Part shown: positions 31,856 to 36,316 of the stretch, piece by piece
Layout: every line of letters begins with the position of its first letter
Numbering within the stretch: position 1 is the stretch's first letter
From: JAOAPY01 sp041492185
GTDB taxonomy: Bacteria; Acidobacteriota; Blastocatellia; Pyrinomonadales; Pyrinomonadaceae
Direction of reading: 5' to 3'
Assembly: GCA_041492185.1 (NCBI GenBank)
Contig: JBGPWL010000048.1
Span: 1 to 36,316 of the forward strand
Length of the DNA stretch: 36,316 bases
The notes under the pieces: generated by a model
Database searches by the model: none
Seen by the model: the letters and a program-made list of their open reading frames with translations, nothing else
What the model was told of the DNA's origin: nothing
Made by a program: the position numbers and the translations under genes

Positions 31856-34800
31856 TAGAAATCCAGCCGCAGTCCAACTCGAATCTGTCGCGGGCGCAAC
31901 GTGCGTGTGGTTACCAGAAACGAATCGATGAAAGCCTGGCGCTGTTCGGGTGTAGCGGTAGGGGCAAACGAATTGAAGTTGATGAACTCGCTGCCAAAGC
32001 TGAAGACAGTTTTGTTGAGCACGTTGTCGAATTCGATCACCGGACGCAGACGCACCCGCTCGCTTAGTTTGAACTCGCGCGTGACATTTAAATCCAGAAG
32101 GAAGAAGCCCGGACCCGTGCCTGCATTGCGGGGCAAATTTCCCGACTGGCCAATGGTCGGCAACGCCAACAGATTCAGCACGGAGACGTCGATTGGATCG
32201 CCCGGCCGGCGCCATTGAAGCAGCCTCGTGTCGCCGGTGAAGATGGGCCGGTCGTTTCCCACGTCGTCGAGATTTCGATCCGCGCCGCCAATCGAAATAT
32301 TAAAAGGCGCGCCCGAAGCAACTCGCCAGATTGGTGAAACCCGCAAGCCGCCGAGAGAGCGCGGCATGTCGAAAGTTCCCGAGAAAACGAACCGATGACG
32401 CCGGTCGAGTAGACTCCGCGCTCGCTCGCCCTGAAAATCTCCCGGGATGAGCGCATCGGAAGTGTTTACAATGCCATCATCCCTCAGAAATGAAAGCGTG
32501 TAACCGGCGCGGAAAGAATAGCCAAAGCCGCTTGCCTTGCTGCGAAAGTGATGACGCAGTTGAAACGTCAGCCCGTGATAGAAACTGTTGCCGACGGGAA
32601 TCAGTTGCTGGATATCCGCGCGCGACGGATCGGGTCGCAGATCATTCAACGCGGCCAGGGCAACACCGATGGCGGTCGTCGAAGTGAAGCTGTTGAGATT
32701 GATCAAAGATATCGGCACGCCGGCTTCGGTTACTTTGCCGACAGCGTTTGGATCAGCGGGATTTGGCGGCAGCAAAACAAAACGCACCAACTCGCCGGCG
32801 GTCGAAACGTTGTAAAGCGGACGAATGCCCTGGATGTTCTTAAAGTTTGCAAAGTCGCGCGACGCCAGATATTCGGTGAAATTTTTGAAGCGCGAGGGCA
32901 GCAGGGGCGCGTTCGCATTAAATTCGCGCCAGAGGTGAATGCCGCGGTTCCAGGTGTAATTTGCCTCGAAGACGAAATTCTTTCCCAGCTCGCGCTCGAG
33001 GCCGACGTTTGCCTGATAGCTCTCCGGAATGCGCAAGCGCGGATCGAGGCGGCGCGAAAAGTTCGTATTGAGAATGCCAAATTGTTTGACCAGCGATGAA
33101 TCAGTCGTGAGCGTTTGTGGAAAGCGAATGTTGGCGGCAATAAACGCACGCCGCTGAGGATCGGTCATGAGCTTGCCGGTGGCCGGATCGACCAGCGCAT
33201 TCGTGTCGAAGAAAAGCTGCTGTTTGCCGAGCGTGAAATCGTCTATGGTGCGCAGCAACGCGCGGTTATAGAAAATGCCGGCGCCCAACCGGATCACCGT
33301 CTTGCCTGACTTGAATGGGTCATAGGCCGCCGCTATGCGCGGTCCAAAATTATTCCGATCGCGCACGATGCTTTCGTCTTCCCAGCGCAAGCCATAACTG
33401 AACGTCAGGTTCGGACGCAGCCGCCACTCGTCCTGCACAAAAAAGCCGAGGTACGTATTTCGCTGGATCGATTCAGCCTGGAAATTTTGTCGGAACCGAT
33501 CCGGAGTGTTCGCCAGAAAATCGCCCGCGCTCGCGAAGTTGAACGTTCCTGAGATGTCCGAGAGATCGATGAAAGTCGACTTTATGCGTTGCACGTCGCC
33601 GCCAAACTTCAAAGAGTGAGCGCCGGCGACATAAGAAACTACTTCCTGCAACTGAACGCGATCCTCGCGTCGATCGGTGGCGCCGGTAGTCGAAGAGCCG
33701 GCGGTCAGCGTGCCTGAGCGGCTGGACGAATTAGTCGATGGCAGCGGATCGTTGATGGCAATCAACACGACGGGACTGGCGCCGCCGACAGCCTGGACCG
33801 CGGGTGTCAGTCGCGAAAACTGCGCGCGCAGTTGATTGACCAGTTTCGCGGAGAAGACATAGTTGTCGGTGTACGAAATAGCATCGCTGTTGCGCGTTTT
33901 GCCTTGCAAGGCTTCCGCCAGTCGATTGCCGCCGCCGAACTGTCTTAGATTCGTCAAGCGTCCGAGTTGATAGACGAATGCAGCGTTATGCGTTGCGGTA
34001 AATTTGTGATCGACTCGCGTAGTAAAGATATGATTTCTCTGCGGTGTGCTGATCGAAGAAATGAACGGCGCGATCTCAGCGTTCAGCGCCGGCGAAGATG
34101 CGTTCTCAGTCCTTCGCCCCGTGAGATCCGTGGGTGCAGGCAGCGGAAACAGCGGATTCTGCACGACGGGCACCAGCGTATCGGTCAATGCCGCATCGAG
34201 CACTTTGTCGAATTCATAAGCGGAAAAGAAAAACGTGCGCGTGCGACCATTGTAGATTTTTGGAATAACCATCGGGCCGCTAAAAGTAAAACCCGGATCC
34301 TGTTCCTGCAACGGCAGTCTCTTCAGTCCCAACGAGTTGTTCTTGAACGTATTCGCATTCAGCGATTCGTCTCGGAAAAAATAAAAGCCCCGGCCATGAA
34401 ATTTTGTCGAGCCGCTGCGCGTGCGCAGATTGATGCGGCCGCCCGAGGCGCGGCCATACTCCGCCGAAAACTGGTTCGTGATGATCTGCACTTCTTCGAT
34501 CGATTCGACGGATGGTTGGAAACGTTCTTTGGCGGAACGATCGTCGTTGTTATCCAGCCCGTCGATGGTGATGTTGTTTGACGAAGCAGCGCCACCGGAA
34601 AGCGAGAACGACCCTGCTTCTTCCGGCGTGCTCGCGCCCGCTTTGCGATCCTCGGCGAGGTCGCGTGTCGATAGCGGCTCTTCCGTAACGCCCGGAAGTG
34701 TGAAGATCAGATCGAGCGGCGAACGACTGAAAACCGGCAGGGTCTCGACTTCGCGCGTCGTTACAGTGCCGCCGACAACTGTGCGCGTCGTATCAACGGG

Positions 34801-35214
34801 CGGCGCGTCCGCCACGGTCACCACCACCGGATCGACAACGACACCTTGCGGCACGAGCGTGATGTCGAGCTGAACATTCTGTCCTGCGATGACGGTTAGA
34901 TCGCGCTTCTCCTGAGTCGCAAAACCGGACGATGAAATGCGCAGCGTATAGACGCCGGGCTCCAGTTGGATCAGACGGTAACGACCATCGTCATTCGCTG
35001 TGAGAGTGCGCGTGACTCCTGTTTTCACGAGCACCGCGACCACCGTGGCGCCTGGAATCACCGCCGCATTCTGATCCATGACGCGGCCCGTGATCGTTAC
35101 GGTGTCGAGGTCCTGCGCGTTAGCGGCGCACGAGAATGCCAACAGCAGCGAGATTGCCAGAACACACCGAGAGATTCCCTGTAGAGCCGAGCTTAACGTA
35201 AGGAGCCTCCTCAT
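31855..35214 (-). CDS. TonB-dependent receptor, Oar-like, second copy
   Basis: A 1119-aa outer-membrane protein. The signal peptide region (about residues 1-33) ends in AANAQ, followed by the carboxypeptidase-regulatory-like domain (VTITGRVMDQNAAVIPGATV to about 115). Next is a plug domain with RSPLDLIFTLPGVTEE, NNITIDGLDNND and SIEEVQIITNQFSAEYGRAS, then a barrel ending VGLRLDF with terminal Phe. The plug motif is more canonical than in the receptor at 26679, and the two are only distantly alike in the barrel, so they are not recent duplicates. ATG 35214 has GGGAG about eight bases upstream. The substrate is unknown. Confidence 0.93.
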   Translation of the reverse strand: MRRLLTLSSALQGISRCVLAISLLLAFSCAANAQDLDTVTITGRVMDQNAAVIPGATVVAVLVKTGVTRTLTANDDGRYRLIQLEPGVYTLRISSSGFATQEKRDLTVIAGQNVQLDITLVPQGVVVDPVVVTVADAPPVDTTRTVVGGTVTTREVETLPVFSRSPLDLIFTLPGVTEEPLSTRDLAEDRKAGASTPEEAGSFSLSGGAASSNNITIDGLDNNDDRSAKERFQPSVESIEEVQIITNQFSAEYGRASGGRINLRTRSGSTKFHGRGFYFFRDESLNANTFKNNSLGLKRLPLQEQDPGFTFSGPMVIPKIYNGRTRTFFFSAYEFDKVLDAALTDTLVPVVQNPLFPLPAPTDLTGRRTENASSPALNAEIAPFISSISTPQRNHIFTTRVDHKFTATHNAAFVYQLGRLTNLRQFGGGNRLAEALQGKTRNSDAISYTDNYVFSAKLVNQLRAQFSRLTPAVQAVGGASPVVLIAINDPLPSTNSSSRSGTLTAGSSTTGATDRREDRVQLQEVVSYVAGAHSLKFGGDVQRIKSTFIDLSDISGTFNFASAGDFLANTPDRFRQNFQAESIQRNTYLGFFVQDEWRLRPNLTFSYGLRWEDESIVRDRNNFGPRIAAAYDPFKSGKTVIRLGAGIFYNRALLRTIDDFTLGKQQLFFDTNALVDPATGKLMTDPQRRAFIAANIRFPQTLTTDSSLVKQFGILNTNFSRRLDPRLRIPESYQANVGLERELGKNFVFEANYTWNRGIHLWREFNANAPLLPSRFKNFTEYLASRDFANFKNIQGIRPLYNVSTAGELVRFVLLPPNPADPNAVGKVTEAGVPISLINLNSFTSTTAIGVALAALNDLRPDPSRADIQQLIPVGNSFYHGLTFQLRHHFRSKASGFGYSFRAGYTLSFLRDDGIVNTSDALIPGDFQGERARSLLDRRHRFVFSGTFDMPRSLGGLRVSPIWRVASGAPFNISIGGADRNLDDVGNDRPIFTGDTRLLQWRRPGDPIDVSVLNLLALPTIGQSGNLPRNAGTGPGFFLLDLNVTREFKLSERVRLRPVIEFDNVLNKTVFSFGSEFINFNSFAPTATPEQRQAFIDSFLVTTRTLRPRQIRVGLRLDF

Positions 35215-35594
35215 GTGTGTTCTCCCGGTTTAGTAGTGAGATCGTTGTTGCTTGTATCAGTGCGATTGAATGAGCTAATAAAAGTGCGCTTCGTCGCCCT
35301 CAACTCTGCGTTCATATGAGAGGCAAGCTACACGAGATGAGCGAAGCAAGTTCAGAGCTTTTCAGACGAGCGCGGACTCTATCATGTTACTGATGATGAG
35401 TTCAAGCGTTGCAATGTCAGGTAGTGTCGTAAAACTGTGGTGTCTCGTTTGATCCGACGAGATTCGTGGTACGCGAATGTTTTTCTCAGATAGGTGAAAT
35501 CTGGCGAAACACATTTGACTCTTGACGTTCGCTATGGTCATCGGCACTATGCACGCAGTGTGCGAGCTTTGAATTCTCCTTAGGAACGTAACAG
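35215..35594. other. Divergent intergenic region, nothing assigned
   Basis: This 380-base spacer separates the receptor gene from the truncated helicase. It is lower in GC than its left flank. A 61-codon minus frame (35362-35547) is not convincing as a gene. No repeat pair, tRNA or clear promoter with good spacing was found; TTGACT (35515) and TTGACG (35522) occur but lack well-placed -10 boxes. Confidence 0.4.
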
Positions 35595-36191
35595 ATGCAT
35601 CTTTATGAGGCCCTCAGCAACTCGGTCTCCGAATGGCGTAAGCGAGACTACGCCCATGATGAGCACGAAACGATTTCCGAAATCCTTTCATGGGCTGCCA
35701 GTCCTGAAGGCGAGGGCTTTCGACTTCGACCACCGCAAATGCGGGCGCTTGAAACTTATTGGTATCTCCGGCTAATCAAGGACACGCCCCACATCTTCGA
35801 TCTATATCAAGAGTTCTTTCCCGCTAAAGATGATCCAGATGCTTTGCTGAAAGCTCTCGGCATCCCTGACGCTGCCTTCAAAGAAAGCAAATACGATTTC
35901 AAGTCTTTGTGGCCTGGTATTCGCGGCAATGATGAATTCGTAAAGAAGTTCAAACTTGAAGCTCTCCGCGAAACCTTAACGCTCGATTATCCAAGTTATA
36001 TTCTCGCCCTAGCGATGGGTGCAGGTAAGACAATTCTTATCGGCGCGATCTTCGCAACTGAATTCTCGATGGCCTTCGAATATCCCAACGGGCCTTTTGT
36101 TCAGAACGCTCTCGTGTTTGCGCCGGGCAAGACAATTATTGAATCGTTGCGCCAACTTGCTGAGACTCGCTTCGACCGCCCGAAAGGCTGA
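35595..36191 (+). pseudogene. Truncated type III restriction-like DEAD/DEAH helicase (N-terminal fragment)
   Basis: 198 codons remain of a protein family that is normally several times longer. The N-terminal region (FRLRPPQMRALETYWYLRLI) leads to a Walker A motif, ALAMGAGKTILIGAIFATEF, and FVQNALVFAPGKTIIESLR. The frame stops at TGA 36189 right after ETRFDRPKG, before the DEAD/DEAH box and all later helicase motifs, so it cannot be an active helicase. Sequence after about 36230 changes to very GC-rich, consistent with a rearrangement. The ATG at 35595 has AGGAAC about nine bases upstream. GC is lower than in the housekeeping genes. It may be a remnant of a defence gene. Confidence 0.8.
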
Positions 36192-36316
36192 TGACAAAAT
36201 AGCTAGAGAAAAGGATTCATCCACTTTAACTTCGCGAAGCGGTGCGGCGGCGCAGGGCGGCGGCGCGGGTCATGGTGACCAGAGCGCCGGATTCAGCAGG
36301 CGGAGGTTCGGTGAAG
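36192..36316. other. GC-rich window end, unassigned
   Basis: Beyond the helicase break, an AT-rich stretch to about 36230 is followed by a very GC-rich tract (GGTGCGGCGGCGCAGGGCGG type). A minus-strand frame is open from the window edge to a TAA at 36226-36228, and a plus frame is also open. Neither translation is recognisable, so nothing is assigned. Confidence 0.3.

Noticed and set aside
33967..34873. Open frames on plus opposite the second TonB-dependent receptor
   Set aside because: Typical antisense shadows of a GC-rich gene; composition is Arg/Ser-rich and unrelated to any family.
35362..35547. 61-codon minus-strand frame between receptor and helicase fragment
   Set aside because: No ribosome site, no recognisable motif, and no support beyond an open frame.

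Overview
The window looks like a chromosomal piece of an Acidobacteriota bacterium, most likely class Blastocatellia. This is an inference from gene content: two very large TonB-dependent receptors of the carboxypeptidase-regulatory-domain (Oar-like) type, two Ser/Thr kinases fused to a FlgO/CsgG-like domain and TPRs, a DUF6599-type protein, a DUF4388 protein, Gram-negative envelope genes, and moderately high GC with canonical Shine-Dalgarno sites. No rRNA or tRNA gene and no CRISPR array was seen.

Layout. 1-2058: 3' part of alaS, with an internal segment (about 373-1050) of different composition. 2059-6160: small envelope genes (peptidoglycan-binding protein, lytic transglycosylase with promoter and terminator, zinc-ribbon/PH membrane protein, DUF6599-like protein). 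9000-6163 (minus): operon of type-II asparaginase, unknown protein and class-V aminotransferase. 9735-9151 (minus): secreted 3D-domain protein. 13444-10090 (minus): operon DinB-like - dapF - PQQ beta-propeller lipoprotein - class-I glutamine amidotransferase, closed by a terminator. 13565-15378: a small accessory island with an HNH nuclease plus a small partner protein on minus, an unknown small protein plus a second HNH-like protein on plus, and a DinB/REP-transposase chimeric remnant. 19648-15414 (minus): Ser/Thr kinase and PBP4-type carboxypeptidase. 22240-19703 (minus): Trm112-like, GT9 glycosyltransferase and RfaE1-type heptose kinase (LPS core). 23736-22369 (minus): cytochrome P450. 24019-31022 (plus): membrane Ser/Thr kinase, TonB-dependent receptor, Cys-cluster protein. 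35214-31028 (minus): second TonB-dependent receptor and DUF4388/TPR protein. 35595-36191: N-terminal fragment of a type III restriction-like helicase, broken after the Walker A region.

Functional themes are cell-wall and envelope remodelling (lytic transglycosylase, 3D protein, PBP4, DapF, LPS heptose genes), kinase signalling next to outer-membrane uptake, and scattered nuclease or defence debris.

The most unusual non-genic signal is that at least seven intergenic spaces hold repeat elements built as inverted (head-to-head) pairs of hairpin units, each locus with a different sequence but the same architecture. They resemble REP/BIME elements, and the window also contains a remnant of a REP-associated (IS200-like, RAYT) transposase. 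Other points worth a second look are a DapF whose second catalytic cysteine is serine, the mosaic alaS, and the HNH/partner cassette.
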